Source: JAGQRJ01 sp041402045 (GTDB lineage: Bacteria; Planctomycetota; J058). Taken from it: a stretch of DNA of 43,941 nt. The position numbers and the translations under genes were made by a program. Of the stretch, positions 16,801 to 25,617 are shown piece after piece. The DNA is taken from positions 1 to 43,941 of the forward strand of contig JAWKSZ010000071.1 in the NCBI GenBank assembly GCA_041402045.1, read 5' to 3'. Numbering within the stretch: the first letter of the stretch is position 1; every line of letters starts with the position of its first letter. The notes under the pieces were generated by a model that saw nothing but the letters and a program-made list of their open reading frames with translations, was not told the origin of the DNA and made no database searches.

Positions 16801-19745
16801 CGGCCCTCGCCGGGAAGCACGCCTACTCCCTGGCCCCCGAGCTCGAGGGGGCCCTCGAGCTCGGCCTCGCCGGCGGCGGCGGGCCCCAGGCGCTGGCCGA
16901 GCTGCTCCAGCTCCTGGACCTGCACACCGAGGCCGCGGAGCCCTTCGTCCAGGCCCTGCGCTGCGAGGAGCGCGCGGTGTGGGAGGCGGCGCTGGCCGCG
17001 CTCGCCCGGCGCAAGAGCCGCGCGCACCACCCGCGGCTGCTCGAGCTCCTGGCCCAGGGCCTGCCGCCGGCGCTGGCGACCCTGGCGATCGACGCCGTGG
17101 GCGCGCTGCCCGAGGCCGGCGAGCCGCTCCTGGCGCTCGCGAGCAAGGGCCCCGCGCCCACGGTCCGGCGCAAGGCGCTCCTGTCCCTCGCCGCCCACAG
17201 CCTCCCGGGGGACCGGGTGGTGACCCAGCTCCTGGGGGAGGCCGAGGCCCGGGCCAAGGGCCTGCTCGAGGTCCACGCCGCCGACGCCGCGCGGGAGCGC
17301 ACCGCCCGCGGCGGACGCTCAAAGCAGCGCCCGCCCTACGAGCTGGTCCAGGCCCGGGCGACCCTCGGGACCTGCGGGCGCGTGCGCCTGGCGCGGGTCG
17401 CGAGCCTGCGCGAGCTGGGGCCCACCGCGAGCGCGCTGCCCGAGGCGGTGTGGCGCACGAACTCCACCCTGCGCGGGGTGCTGCACGAGCTGGCCGCGCG
17501 CCTCGTGGCCGACGCCCCGCCCCGGACCCTCGAGGTCCTGGGGCTCCCGAGCCAGGCCTCGCTGCCGGCGGTCGCCTGGCTCGCCCGCGACCGCGTGGCC
17601 CCCGAGCGCTTCCTCGACTGGCTGGAGGAGCTCGACCTCGAGCGCCCCCCCGAGGCGCCCGACTACGCCCAGGCGCGGCGCGTGCGCTCGGCCCTGCGCG
17701 CCGGGGTCGTGGCGCGCTTCCTCGCCGGGCGGCTGAGCGACGCGAGCCCCAAGAGCGCGCTGGCGCGGAGCCTCGACATGGCCCGCTGGCAGCCGCGGAC
17801 CTGGGAGCAGTTCCTGCTCGCCGCCGCCGAGCACGGGCCCAGCGAGCTCAGCGAGCTCCTGGGGAGCATGGTCGCGAGCGCGGGCCGCGAGCTCTCGGGG
17901 CTCCCCGCCCGGGGCTACGCCCTGCGCCGCCGGCAGCAGAGCTTCCTGCACTACGCCCAGGCCGCGCTGCGGCTGGAGGAGCGGGTCCCGGCCAAGGCGT
18001 TCGCCCAGCTCTGCGACGAGCCCGAGCTGCTCGGGCGCCTGCACGCGGCCCAGGGCGACGCGGTGGACCTCGTCGCCTGCCTGGAGCGGACCCACGGCGA
18101 GAGCGAGGTCGCGGCGCGGGCCGAGGTGCTCACGCTCCTGGGCGAGGCCGGGGTGCGCGAGGCCCGGGAGCTCCTGCCCCCCGAGACCGTGAGCTCGCAG
18201 CTCGCCCTGCGGGTGGCGGCGGGCTGCGCCCTCGGGCTCCTGGGCGACCCCGACGTCGCGCGGGCGCCCCTCGCCGCGCTCCTGGGCGACGGCGAGCCGG
18301 TCGCGGTCGCGAGCGCGCTGGTGGCGGTCGGGCTTCTGCGCGACCCGGCGCACCTGGGCGCGGTGCGGTTGCACCTGGGCGCCGAGGACGTGACCGTGGC
18401 CCTGGCCGCCGTGCGCGCCGCCCGCGCGCTGCCCGACGGCGAGCGCGCCCTGCGCCCGGAGCTGCTCGGGGCCCTGGCCCGCTTCCGCGAGCACCTCCCC
18501 AGCCCGTCCCTGGTCGGCGCCTTCGCGCCCTGGCCGCGGCTCGCGCCCTACCTGGTCGGGGTCGGCGAGGGCTCGACCCCGGGCGCGCTGGTGCGTGAGC
18601 TGCACGCCGCGCTGCGGGCGGGCGGCCCCCTCGCGGGCGACGACCTCGCCGCCTTCGTCGCCGCCTGTCGCGAGCGCGCGCTCCCCGACCCCGCCCTGGC
18701 CGAGCTGGCGGCGGAGCTCGTCCCCGAGGGCGCCCTCGACGCCCTGGGCGCGCTCCTGGGCGACGAGGCCCCGGGCACGGTGTGCGTGGCGCTCTCGGCC
18801 CTCGCCGCCCGCGAGCACGCCCCGGCCCTGGCGGCGCTGCCCGCGCTCTGCCGCGACCCACGTCCCACGGTCGTGGCCTACGCCCTGGGGGCGGTCGGCA
18901 AGCTCGGGCGCCGCGAGCACCTGGCGCTCGTGCAGGAGCTGATCGCCGACGAGGCCCTGAACCCGGGGATCCGGGCCATGGCCAGCTCCTGCGCCCTGGA
19001 CCTGCTCGAGGACCCGGCCGCGCGGCTGGCGCTGCTCGAGGGCGCGGCGGGGCTGCGCGACGGGGCGCCCGCGGGGCCGGCCTGGCGCCAGGTCGCGCGG
19101 CACGGGGCGGCCAAGGTCGAGGCCAGCCCGGCGCTCGCGCGCTGGCTGCTCGAGGAGCTCTCGGCGGGGCTGTTCCGCACGAGCCCGCTGCCCGAGCCGT
19201 CCCTCGACCCCGACTCCGCCGAGCGCGCGTTCACGGCCAAGCTCCCGACCTGCCACCTCGCGCCCCAGCGCGCGGAGCCGGAGGCCGAGGTCAGCGCGGC
19301 CTTGGCCTCGCTCCTGGCCCTCGACCCCGCGCGCCCCGAGCGCAGCTGGGCGCTCCGCATGGCCCAGCACGCGGCCGAGGACGGCTGGCGCGGCCCGACC
19401 CAGCTCGGGGTCTTGCGGCCCTGGCTTCAGGGCCTGGAGGCCCCCGCGCGGGTGGCCTGGCTCGTGGCCTACGGCCAGCGCAGCGCGCGCCACGCCCAGG
19501 CGGTCACCCCCTGGCTGCTCGCCGACGACCCGACGGCCGCCGCGCGGCTGCTGCCTCAGGTGCCGCTCCAGGGCTCCGGGCGCAACGACGCCTTCACCGC
19601 GCGGGCGACCGCGGTCCTCGCCGCGGCGGCGCAGGACCCCGAGCCCTGGCGCAGCGAGCTGCGCGCGCTGCTCCTGACCCCCGAGACCCAGCTCCGCGCG
19701 CTGGCTCGGGCGGCGTTGGGCGACCCCCGCTGGGAGGACAGGTGA
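13797..19745 (+). CDS. Giant HEAT-repeat protein (about 1,980 residues), operon gene 3
   Basis: An uninterrupted 1,982-residue protein made almost wholly of HEAT/armadillo-like helix pairs. Examples are LDAGSPRVRAAALALLDRP, LEDPDAPVRVAAVELLRRHE, LGDPDPGVQLAAARTLAAWG, LSDAHPAVRQAAAAVLRRPAG and LLDDDPRVRGEVRAAL, with the Asp-Pro-x-x-Arg turn typical of HEAT helices A/B. No signal peptide, transmembrane segment or catalytic motif is seen, so it should be cytoplasmic. A less repetitive stretch (about residues 1170-1450, starting GGRSKQRPPYELVQ) may be a distinct domain. It overlaps both neighbours by 4 bases (ATGA, GTGA). Proteins of this size are usually scaffolds; the binding partner might be the msDNA-RT complex or the SWIM protein. 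Function not recognised. Confidence 0.88.
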   Translation: MSASVGAPPAWALPGLLRGLTSGHPSLRAQVLRLLERYPASVLEAEPAATVFRQALSERAPWAKGVGGLVARRGLASYAPLLVELLRHAELREAAEGWLRERTLVRPLDALVALVRDAEAPLEGRLAALRLLKKQPLLDPAALLPALARPELQPTLLEVLRPACDRALVARAVAANQAPGEALLARRRTRERGDPSPTLLERLLGVEVDAVGVVAGQHDAQRGFSEGVARIAAAAGDPLLARFAGWAAEPGVGEVLRAAWREHGVREVAREVVRRPAARSTAEVATLAALVGDLAPRGDRKARRWLAGLLPEVGRPAAADQRAAIVALGQLGDERRLAPLLDAALAGLLAELGRGGEGVRGHATSFDPCLRAAGHLGAGRFADVALDALRSTALAPALQGLPQVLAQLRPLELTPTLETVLAARPKRTAPWRLALETARLTAQRDLLPLATETAGEDADLVGAALVELLRPELLELAERLCERLGDAACERLLEATQAQLGPDAGLRLARRILARGAGGPQTQRRALRAVVERGGDVLAVCASLFRASDMSVRRAALEEALAQGLLARPGELGAEVAYDLLLLVRDAIDAGPDDRVAAAQVRAVLDALLPQDGAAGLDAEATRALRARIREAGLWSEAASFHALHRDLLQLGARGAPVGLLHGALLSSLGRRRFRHPLTGVVGPYPGPLPRFEAARAATREPGARPAGDARWLEEGLFDVVVGPGYLRPPSVVVGFLDAGSPRVRAAALALLDRPAVLAHAEPVLARLEDPDAPVRVAAVELLRRHELARFAGQLDPLLGDPDPGVQLAAARTLAAWGQRESLGHLVSFLDSPDQERRREAVTCLRRFAPDDLRGALAPLVGLARPRATAGVLAALRPGRLPDDPALRARLFEVAARGTGALRAAALRLLPDLMDDERLREVVPLLSDAHPAVRQAAAAVLRRPAGRKLAPAVAELAASAQDSGLRLELLGLLGDLDQPEAARGVVPLLLDDDPRVRGEVRAALAGKHAYSLAPELEGALELGLAGGGGPQALAELLQLLDLHTEAAEPFVQALRCEERAVWEAALAALARRKSRAHHPRLLELLAQGLPPALATLAIDAVGALPEAGEPLLALASKGPAPTVRRKALLSLAAHSLPGDRVVTQLLGEAEARAKGLLEVHAADAARERTARGGRSKQRPPYELVQARATLGTCGRVRLARVASLRELGPTASALPEAVWRTNSTLRGVLHELAARLVADAPPRTLEVLGLPSQASLPAVAWLARDRVAPERFLDWLEELDLERPPEAPDYAQARRVRSALRAGVVARFLAGRLSDASPKSALARSLDMARWQPRTWEQFLLAAAEHGPSELSELLGSMVASAGRELSGLPARGYALRRRQQSFLHYAQAALRLEERVPAKAFAQLCDEPELLGRLHAAQGDAVDLVACLERTHGESEVAARAEVLTLLGEAGVREARELLPPETVSSQLALRVAAGCALGLLGDPDVARAPLAALLGDGEPVAVASALVAVGLLRDPAHLGAVRLHLGAEDVTVALAAVRAARALPDGERALRPELLGALARFREHLPSPSLVGAFAPWPRLAPYLVGVGEGSTPGALVRELHAALRAGGPLAGDDLAAFVAACRERALPDPALAELAAELVPEGALDALGALLGDEAPGTVCVALSALAAREHAPALAALPALCRDPRPTVVAYALGAVGKLGRREHLALVQELIADEALNPGIRAMASSCALDLLEDPAARLALLEGAAGLRDGAPAGPAWRQVARHGAAKVEASPALARWLLEELSAGLFRTSPLPEPSLDPDSAERAFTAKLPTCHLAPQRAEPEAEVSAALASLLALDPARPERSWALRMAQHAAEDGWRGPTQLGVLRPWLQGLEAPARVAWLVAYGQRSARHAQAVTPWLLADDPTAAARLLPQVPLQGSGRNDAFTARATAVLAAAAQDPEPWRSELRALLLTPETQLRALARAALGDPRWEDR

Positions 19746-21874
19746 GCGAGAACCGGATCCGCGAGATCCTGGCCCTGGGGCGGGCCGACGACCCCGCGTG
19801 CAGCGAGGCGCTCGCGGGCTTCACCGAGCCCGAGCTCGTGGGCGAGGTCCTGACCGAGCTCTACCGGGTCGGGACGCCGGCGGCGCGGGCGGCGGTCAAG
19901 CGCGCGCTGTTCGCGACCCCCTGCCAGCGCGGCTACTGGCAGGGCTTCAAGCGGATCTACAAGCTGGCCGAGGCGGCCCTCGACCTCGAGTTCCTCGCGG
20001 AGCAGATCCAGGTCGTCGACGGGCGGCGCTGGGGCGGGGGGGTCGCGAGCTACCGCACCCGGAGCTACCTCATGCGCCGCAGCTACCGGCTGCTCAAGCG
20101 CCTGGCCCACACCGACCCCGCGCGCTTCCGCACCTGGATCGCGACCCTGCTCCCGGGCTACGCGGTGGCCCACCGCAGCGAGCTCTGGCGGCGGGTGCTG
20201 CGGATCGAGCCCGGGGTCCAGCTCGGGGTGCGCCCCGGGCGGTTCGTGGTCCGCCTGGAGAACCCCTTCCGCGCCGAGGCCGAGGCGGGCTTTCCGGACG
20301 ACCTGCTCGAGCTCGACGCCGAGGCCCTCGTGCGCCCGATCCCGGCCCCCGAGGTGCCCCGGACCCCCGCGCCTCCGGCGGCGAGCTGGAAGGGCCCGAT
20401 CTTTCCCGAGGTGTGGACCCAGGACCCCCAGTGGCTGGTCGAGCTCTTGAGCGCGACCCGGCTCCCCGAGGCGGCCCAGGCGCTGGCGACGCTCTTGGCG
20501 CGGATCGGCGAGCGCCTGCAGGAGGTCCCCCTCGAGCGCTTCTACGCGCTGCTCGAGCACGAGCACCCGGACGCCTGGCGCCTGGCGCTGGCGCAGCTCG
20601 CCCAGCGCGCGCGGCACCAGACCCTGCGCCACGACGCCTTCGTCGACCTGTTCGCCCGGGCCGCGGGGCTCGAGGGCGACGCCGTCCCGGACTGGGACGT
20701 GCTCGCGGACCTGCTCTGGATCCTCGAGGCCCCCGAGGCCGAGGGCGCGCGGGAGCTCCTCGCCCCGGCGCTGCGCGCGCTGGTGTGCCGCTTCCCGGAC
20801 GCGCCGGGGATCGGGCCGGTGGTCGAGGTCCTCGCCCGCCAGCTCCCGCACCGGCTGGGCCCGCCGACCTTCGACTGGGACCAGGCGCTGACCCTGCTCG
20901 CCGCCGAGCGTCCGGACGCGCGGGAGCTGGGGCGGACCGTGGCCCAGGCGCTGGGCCCCGAGGTCGCGCCGAGCCTCGAGCAGCGCGCGGCGCTCCTGAC
21001 CTCGGGGCTGGTGCAGGACGACCCCGACGCCCTGGTCGCGTTGCTCTCGAGCGGCGCCATGGCGACCCTCGCCCCGCCTCAGGGTTGGCCGCTCGAGTCC
21101 TTGGGCGCGCTCCTGGACGCCTTGCCCGCCGCCGGGTTCCAGTGCCTCGAGCGCGCGCTGTGGCGCTTCGAGGAGGCCCAGGGCCTCGACCCCGCGGTGG
21201 GCGCGGCCCTGGCCGGGCGCGAGGAGCGGCGCACGCGGGCCCTGGGTCTGGCGCTCTTGGACGCCGCCGCGACCCGGGGCGCCCTCGACCCCGAGCGCCT
21301 GGCCGAGCTCGCGGGGAGCGGGCGCGAGGACGTGGTGGTGTGGGCCCGGGAGCGGATCGAGGCCCTGGCCGTCGAGGGCCGGCTGCCCAACGGCGTGCTC
21401 TATCGCCTGCTCGACGCGGCGACCCGCGACGTGCGCGGCTTCGGGCGGGCGCTGGTGCGCGAGCACCTCGAGCGCTTCGAGGTCGCGGAGCTGATCGTGT
21501 TCTGCGCCGAGAGCCCCGACGCCCCGACCGCGGCGCTGGGGATCGAGCTATACCGCGAGCGGGCCGAGGAGCACGCCTTCGACCTGGGCTACCTGCTCCC
21601 GCTGTTCCGGATCCTGCTCTACAAGGTCGCCTCGGCCCGCGCGGAGAAGGAGCGGATCTACCGCCAGCTCACCGCCTGGGCGCTCGAGGCGCCGGAGCAC
21701 GCCGAGCTCGCGGCGGCGGTGGTCGCCGCCTTCGGGCGCAGCCGAGTGCAGCTCGACTTCGCCCGCGCGCTCTCGCTCCTGGTCAAGATCAAGCAGCGCT
21801 TCCCGGCAATCGAGGCCGGGGTCGAGGTGGCCGAGGTCTTCGGCGCCAGCGCGGAGGGTGGCGCGTGGAGCTGA
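19742..21874 (+). CDS. Helical-repeat protein, operon gene 4
   Basis: 710 residues from a GTG at 19742 that overlaps the previous stop (GTGA). The N-terminal 130 residues have a distinctive set: RGYWQGFKRIYKLAEAALDLEFLAEQ, then a Tyr/Arg-rich TRSYLMRRSYRLLKRLAHTDPARFRTWIATLLPGYA. I associate this layout with proteins of WGR/HEAT operons in Myxococcota, Planctomycetes and Actinobacteria, but it has no assigned function. The remainder is helical with HEAT-like units (ATRDVRGFGRALVREHL) and repeated Leu/Ala pairs. There is no TM or signal sequence. Its stop is overlapped by 10 nt by the SWIM gene start, so translation should be coupled. Confidence 0.85.
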   Translation: MSENRIREILALGRADDPACSEALAGFTEPELVGEVLTELYRVGTPAARAAVKRALFATPCQRGYWQGFKRIYKLAEAALDLEFLAEQIQVVDGRRWGGGVASYRTRSYLMRRSYRLLKRLAHTDPARFRTWIATLLPGYAVAHRSELWRRVLRIEPGVQLGVRPGRFVVRLENPFRAEAEAGFPDDLLELDAEALVRPIPAPEVPRTPAPPAASWKGPIFPEVWTQDPQWLVELLSATRLPEAAQALATLLARIGERLQEVPLERFYALLEHEHPDAWRLALAQLAQRARHQTLRHDAFVDLFARAAGLEGDAVPDWDVLADLLWILEAPEAEGARELLAPALRALVCRFPDAPGIGPVVEVLARQLPHRLGPPTFDWDQALTLLAAERPDARELGRTVAQALGPEVAPSLEQRAALLTSGLVQDDPDALVALLSSGAMATLAPPQGWPLESLGALLDALPAAGFQCLERALWRFEEAQGLDPAVGAALAGREERRTRALGLALLDAAATRGALDPERLAELAGSGREDVVVWARERIEALAVEGRLPNGVLYRLLDAATRDVRGFGRALVREHLERFEVAELIVFCAESPDAPTAALGIELYRERAEEHAFDLGYLLPLFRILLYKVASARAEKERIYRQLTAWALEAPEHAELAAAVVAAFGRSRVQLDFARALSLLVKIKQRFPAIEAGVEVAEVFGASAEGGAWS

Positions 21875-23413
21875 CGCTGAGCTACGGGCAGAAGAGCGAC
21901 GTCGACCTCCAGGGGTCGGGGGCGCGGGTGCGGCTCAGCGGCGCCAAGCAGCGCCCGCTGCTGCGCTACCACGGCGTGCTCGAGGAGCCGCTCGCGTTCC
22001 GCGAGTGCCTGGGGGCGCTCTACGACGTGGTCGTCTCCGACTTCCGCTGGCGCCCGCCGCTGCAGCGCGAGCAGTTCCGCCGCTACCTGGCCTTCAAGCT
22101 CGATCAGCGCCACGCGGCAGAGCTCGCCGCCCGCGAGCGGAGGTTCCTCGAGTTCGAGTGGCAGGAGCGCGAGCGCGGCTGGTTGATCTACGACCCCGTG
22201 TGCAGCGTGCACCCCGACGAGGTGTTCTTCGAGGCCTTCAACCGCGACGGCTCGGTCTACGCGCGGCTGGGGATCGCCCGCGAGGCGCTCCAGGAGCGCG
22301 GGCGCGTGGTGTGCGGCACGACCAACGTCGACTTCTCCGCCGGGCTCTACCAGGCCGTCGAGCGCCTGCGCTCGATCTGGAGCACCGAGCTCGAGCTGGG
22401 CACCGGGCTGGGGCAGGACGCGGTCGAGCTGCGCTCGGGGTCCGCGAGCCACACCGAGAAGAAGGTCGAGCTCCCTGACGGCTGGGTGCGCGGCTTCGTG
22501 CAGCTCGGGGCCGCGAGCCTGCTCGAGTCCGAGCAGGTGAACCTGCTCCCGGTCCACGTCTACGACCTCCTGCACTGGCTCAAGCAGCACAAGGCCAAGA
22601 CCAGCCCGCGGGCCTGCGCTTCGAGCTCACCCGGGGAGGCCCCCGGTGCTCGTGCTCGAGCCCTGGGAGCAGCGGTTCACCTGCGTGGGCGCCGCCCACG
22701 GCGCCGAGCGCAAGCGCGTGATCCGGGTGTGGGGCCGCCGGCGGCTGCTGCTCCTCGAGCGCCTGCTGCCCCTGGCGGAGTACGTGAGCGTGCACCTCCT
22801 GGGGCGGGGCATGCCTTACTTCGTGCGCGCCCACGCCGGGGCCTACCGCTTCGACCTCGGGCTCAGCGGCTGGACCAAGAGCGACTGGACCCGCACCGCG
22901 CGCTTCGACGCGCTGGTCGCGCGCCAGGGCGCGCGGGCCACCTCGCCCCGGGTCCTGGGCTGGCTCAAGCACGCCCTGGTGGGGACGCCGGAGCAGATCG
23001 CCCAGGGCGCCGGCGTCGAGGAGGCCGAGGTCCACGCGGCCCTCGTGCGCGCCGCGGGGCAAGGCCAGGTGGTCTACGACGCCGGCGCCGGCGCCTACCG
23101 CTTCCGCCCGCTGTTCGCGGAGCCGATCCCCAGAGCGCGAGCGTGGGCGCGGACCCCCAGGCCGAGGCCGCGCAGGGCTCCTGCGCCAGGGCGCGGTGGA
23201 CCTCACCGGCGTGCAGCGCGAGCCCGGGGCGGGACCCGGCTCCGCGGGCGGGTCCGCGACGGCGAGCAGGCCCGCGAGCCCGAGGTCCAGCTCGGCGACG
23301 ACGGCCGGGTGCTCGGCGCGGAGTGCGGCTGCTGGTTCGCCAAGCAGCACGGGCTCAAGCAGGGGCTCTGTCCTCACGGTCTCGGCCTGCTCCTGGCCTG
23401 GGACGAGGCCTAG
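21865..23413 (+). CDS. SWIM zinc-finger protein, operon gene 5 (frameshifted)
   Basis: It starts at GTG 21865, inside the end of gene 4, with GGAGG upstream. The N-terminal part contains DPVCSVHPDEVFFEAF, VYARLGI and GTTNVDF, family hallmarks that I recall from SWIM proteins of MoxR/vWA-type operons. The middle carries IRVWGRRRLLLLERLLPLAEYVSVHLLG and GLSGWTKSDWTR. The C-terminus is the SWIM finger CGCWFAKQHGLKQGLCPHGL (CxC...CxH), which binds zinc and usually nucleic acid or protein. The reading frame needs about four small shifts (22,611-22,640 and 23,130-23,240) to join these. They look like indel errors because the protein sense is continuous on both sides. Likely the effector or adaptor subunit of the operon; inferred. 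Confidence 0.82.
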
Positions 23414-23432
23414 ATCGGCTAGCATTCCCGGC

Positions 23433-23978
23433 ATGGAGCGCGAGCAGGCCGACCTCGGCCTCCACGTGCAGCGCCCGCGCTGCCCCTACTGCCGCGACGA
23501 CGTGCAGCCCAGCCAGGCGAAGGTCGCCTGCGACGGCTGCATGGCCTGGCACCACGCCGAGTGTTGGAGCGCGCACGGGGCGTGCAGCGGCTGCGGGTTC
23601 GCGACCCCCTCGGGGCCCCGGCCGCAGCCGGACTCGCCGCCGGTCGTCGAGGCGCCGCCGACGTGCATGGTCCGCGCCTGCCCCGAGTCGCCGCTGGACC
23701 TCCCGGGCGGCGTGCCCTACTGCCGCGAGCACCAGCGCGGGCGACTCCAGGCGCTCCTTGGCTGGTACACGGGTCCTGCCTACGTCAGCTACGGTTGCGT
23801 CGCCCTCGCGCTCTGCGTATCGCTCATGGGGTTCATGCTCGCGGGCGAGCTCGCTGCGCTCGGCGCGGTGTTCCTACCCGGGGTCGCGCTCGACCTGGGG
23901 CTCCGTCGCTGGAAGCGCAAACGGCTCGGAGAGCTCCTGGACGCCCTCGAAGGCGGAGCCGGGCTCGAGGCTCAGTAG
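23433..23978 (+). CDS. RING-like zinc-finger membrane protein, paralogue 1
   Basis: 181 residues. The N-terminal zinc module is C17-x2-C20, C33-x2-C36, HH40-41, C44, C51-x2-C54 (CPYCRDDV...CDGCMAWHH..CW...CSGC). It fits the bacterial RING-like treble-clef group. A second Cys set (CMVRACPE...YCREH) follows near 79-100. The last third is hydrophobic, with two likely transmembrane helices (about 117-160: SYGCVALALCVSLMGFML; LAALGAVFLPGVALDLGL) and a basic cytoplasmic end (RRWKRKR). The start is ATG 23433. The stop overlaps by 7 nt the convergent serine hydrolase. Eukaryotic RING fingers ligate ubiquitin; that role is not established for this group. Confidence 0.8.
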   Translation: MEREQADLGLHVQRPRCPYCRDDVQPSQAKVACDGCMAWHHAECWSAHGACSGCGFATPSGPRPQPDSPPVVEAPPTCMVRACPESPLDLPGGVPYCREHQRGRLQALLGWYTGPAYVSYGCVALALCVSLMGFMLAGELAALGAVFLPGVALDLGLRRWKRKRLGELLDALEGGAGLEAQ

Positions 23979-25198
23979 ACCACCGCGCGCAGGACGCGGG
24001 CGCGCACGGCCTCGTCGAGCTGGCGGCCGTGGGGCATGAGCTGCTGCATGCACACCCCCACGAGCTCCTGGTCCGGGGCCACGAAGAAGGTGGTCCCCGC
24101 CAGCCCGCCCCAGCCGAACTCGCCCACGACGTGGTTCTCGGCGCGGGGGTCGAAGGCGTTGCGCACCGAGCCGCCGAAGCCGAAGCCGACGCCCGGCGCG
24201 ATCGCGCGCCCGCTGAGGTCCGCCGGGAGCTGGTCGCGGAGCATGAAGCGCTCCACGGTCTCGGGCTTCAGCACCCGGGCGCCGTCGAGCTGGCCGCGGC
24301 CGAGGACCATGAGCGCGAAGCGCGCGTAGTCGTCGAGGGTCGAGACCAGGCCGCCGCCGCCGCCGAGGAAGGGCGGCTGGAACTGGAAGGGGCTCGTCTT
24401 CGGCAGCTCGCGGGTGGAGAACCCACCCTCGCCCGGGGCGTAGCAGGCGGCGAGGCGCCCGAGCTTGTCCTGGGGCACGAAGAACCCGGTGTCGCTCATG
24501 TGCAGGGGCGCGAAGATCCGCTCCTGCATGAACGAGTCCAGGCGCTGGCCCGAGACCCGCTCGACCACGTGCCCGAGCACGTCGATCGAGACGCTGTAGT
24601 GCCAGCGCTCGCCCGGGGCGTAGAGCAGGGGCAGCTTGCCCAGCTTCTTGGTGAACGCGCTCAGGGGCTCGAGGGGGTTCAGCACCCCGGCGTCGCGGTA
24701 GAGCTGGTCGACCCGGGTGTCGCCGAAGAGCCCGTAGGTGAAGCCCGAGGTGTGCAGGAACAGGTCCTTGACCGTGGGCTGGCGCGCGGGCTCGGCGAGG
24801 TCGCCCTGGCTAGCCCACACCTGCAGGTCGGCGAGCTCGGGCACGTAGCGCGAGACGGGGGCGTCGAGGTCGAGCTGGCCTTGCTCCCAGAGCACGAGCG
24901 CGGCCACGCTCGTGATCGGCTTGCTCATGGAGTAAATGCGGAAGATCGTGTCGCGCTGCATGGGCGCGCCGGGGGCGGCCTCGCCGGCGAGGTGCACGAA
25001 GGCGACCTTGCCCCGGCGCGCGACGAGCACCGCCGCGCCGGGGACCACGCGCTCCTCGACCAGGCGGTCGAGGTCGCCGCGCAGCGCTTCGAGGGGGGCG
25101 CGGGCCAGGCGCACCTCGCGCGGGGCGACCTCGGTCAGGGGGCCGGCCAGGAGGGCGGGGGTGACGAGCAGGACCAGGAGGGCGAGGCGACGCAGCAT
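23972..25198 (-). CDS. Secreted serine hydrolase, beta-lactamase / penicillin-binding-protein-like fold
   Basis: 408 residues. It has a signal peptide (MLRRLALLVLLVTPALLAG), the nucleophile S-M-S-K of an SxxK motif in IYSMSKPI, YSVS around 211-214 (the YxN-like position) and a late GWGG that takes the place of KTG. Such proteins are class-C-like esterases, D-aminopeptidases or lactamases; the substrate cannot be read from sequence. The start is ATG 25198, with AAGGAG upstream, rather than the longer frame into neighbouring DNA. It is exported to the periplasm. It follows a minus-strand run of zinc-finger membrane genes and may be co-transcribed with them. Overlaps the convergent gene by 7 bases. 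Confidence 0.9.
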   Translation of the reverse strand: MLRRLALLVLLVTPALLAGPLTEVAPREVRLARAPLEALRGDLDRLVEERVVPGAAVLVARRGKVAFVHLAGEAAPGAPMQRDTIFRIYSMSKPITSVAALVLWEQGQLDLDAPVSRYVPELADLQVWASQGDLAEPARQPTVKDLFLHTSGFTYGLFGDTRVDQLYRDAGVLNPLEPLSAFTKKLGKLPLLYAPGERWHYSVSIDVLGHVVERVSGQRLDSFMQERIFAPLHMSDTGFFVPQDKLGRLAACYAPGEGGFSTRELPKTSPFQFQPPFLGGGGGLVSTLDDYARFALMVLGRGQLDGARVLKPETVERFMLRDQLPADLSGRAIAPGVGFGFGGSVRNAFDPRAENHVVGEFGWGGLAGTTFFVAPDQELVGVCMQQLMPHGRQLDEAVRARVLRAVVY

Positions 25199-25263
25199 GG
25201 GGAGCTCCTTCGGAGCAGGCGAGCCTACGCGCCCGGCGCGCTCCGCTCCAGTGCCCGGTCGCG

Positions 25264-25617
25264 TCACCTTAGGAGCACGCCCACCACCATGCCTGCGCAC
25301 ACCAGGGCTCCCCAGGCCCAGCCGAGCACGGCCAGCCAGAACGCCCGGGGCGCTGCCGCGCGGGAGTGGCGCGCGCCTGGGAGCCCCAGGGGTTCGACGT
25401 CGCCTCGGATCAGGCCCGCCAGGGCGGCGAGCGCGGCGTAGCTCGCGAGGGCGGAGCAGGTGAGGAACGCCAGGGCCGGGCGGGTGTCCCACGCCGCCCA
25501 GGCCCTGAACCCGAGCGCGAGCCCGAGCAGCGCGCCCGGCGCCCAGGCGTGGCGGGTCCAGCCGGCGACCTCCTCCGGCGGTGCCGCCGGAGGAGGGCAG
25601 GGAGGGAGCGGGCTCAC
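25264..25617 (-). CDS. Small membrane protein coupled to a RING-like gene
   Basis: 117 residues with three probable transmembrane segments: APGALLGLALGFRAWAAW, ALAFLTCSALASYAALAAL and FWLAVLGWAWGALVCAGMVVG. The GTG start at 25617 overlaps the stop of the upstream RING-like gene (GTGA), so it is almost certainly translated with it. The proline-rich N-terminus (PLPPCPPPAAPPEEVAG) may be a linker. No family is recognised. It may supply the membrane partner or extend the membrane domain of the RING-like protein. Confidence 0.65.
   Translation of the reverse strand: MSPLPPCPPPAAPPEEVAGWTRHAWAPGALLGLALGFRAWAAWDTRPALAFLTCSALASYAALAALAGLIRGDVEPLGLPGARHSRAAAPRAFWLAVLGWAWGALVCAGMVVGVLLR

Noticed and set aside
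11839..19493. Very long minus-strand reading frames antisense to the HEAT genes (11839-13590, 13113-17276, 17319-19493)
   Set aside because: They are shadows of GC-biased plus-strand genes: composition is Gly/Ala/Arg/Gln/Leu with no domain, while the plus frame shows HEAT units and coupled starts.
19556..21466. Minus-strand frame of about 636 codons antisense to the helical-repeat gene
   Set aside because: Same GC artefact; the opposite strand has the real protein with coupled boundaries.
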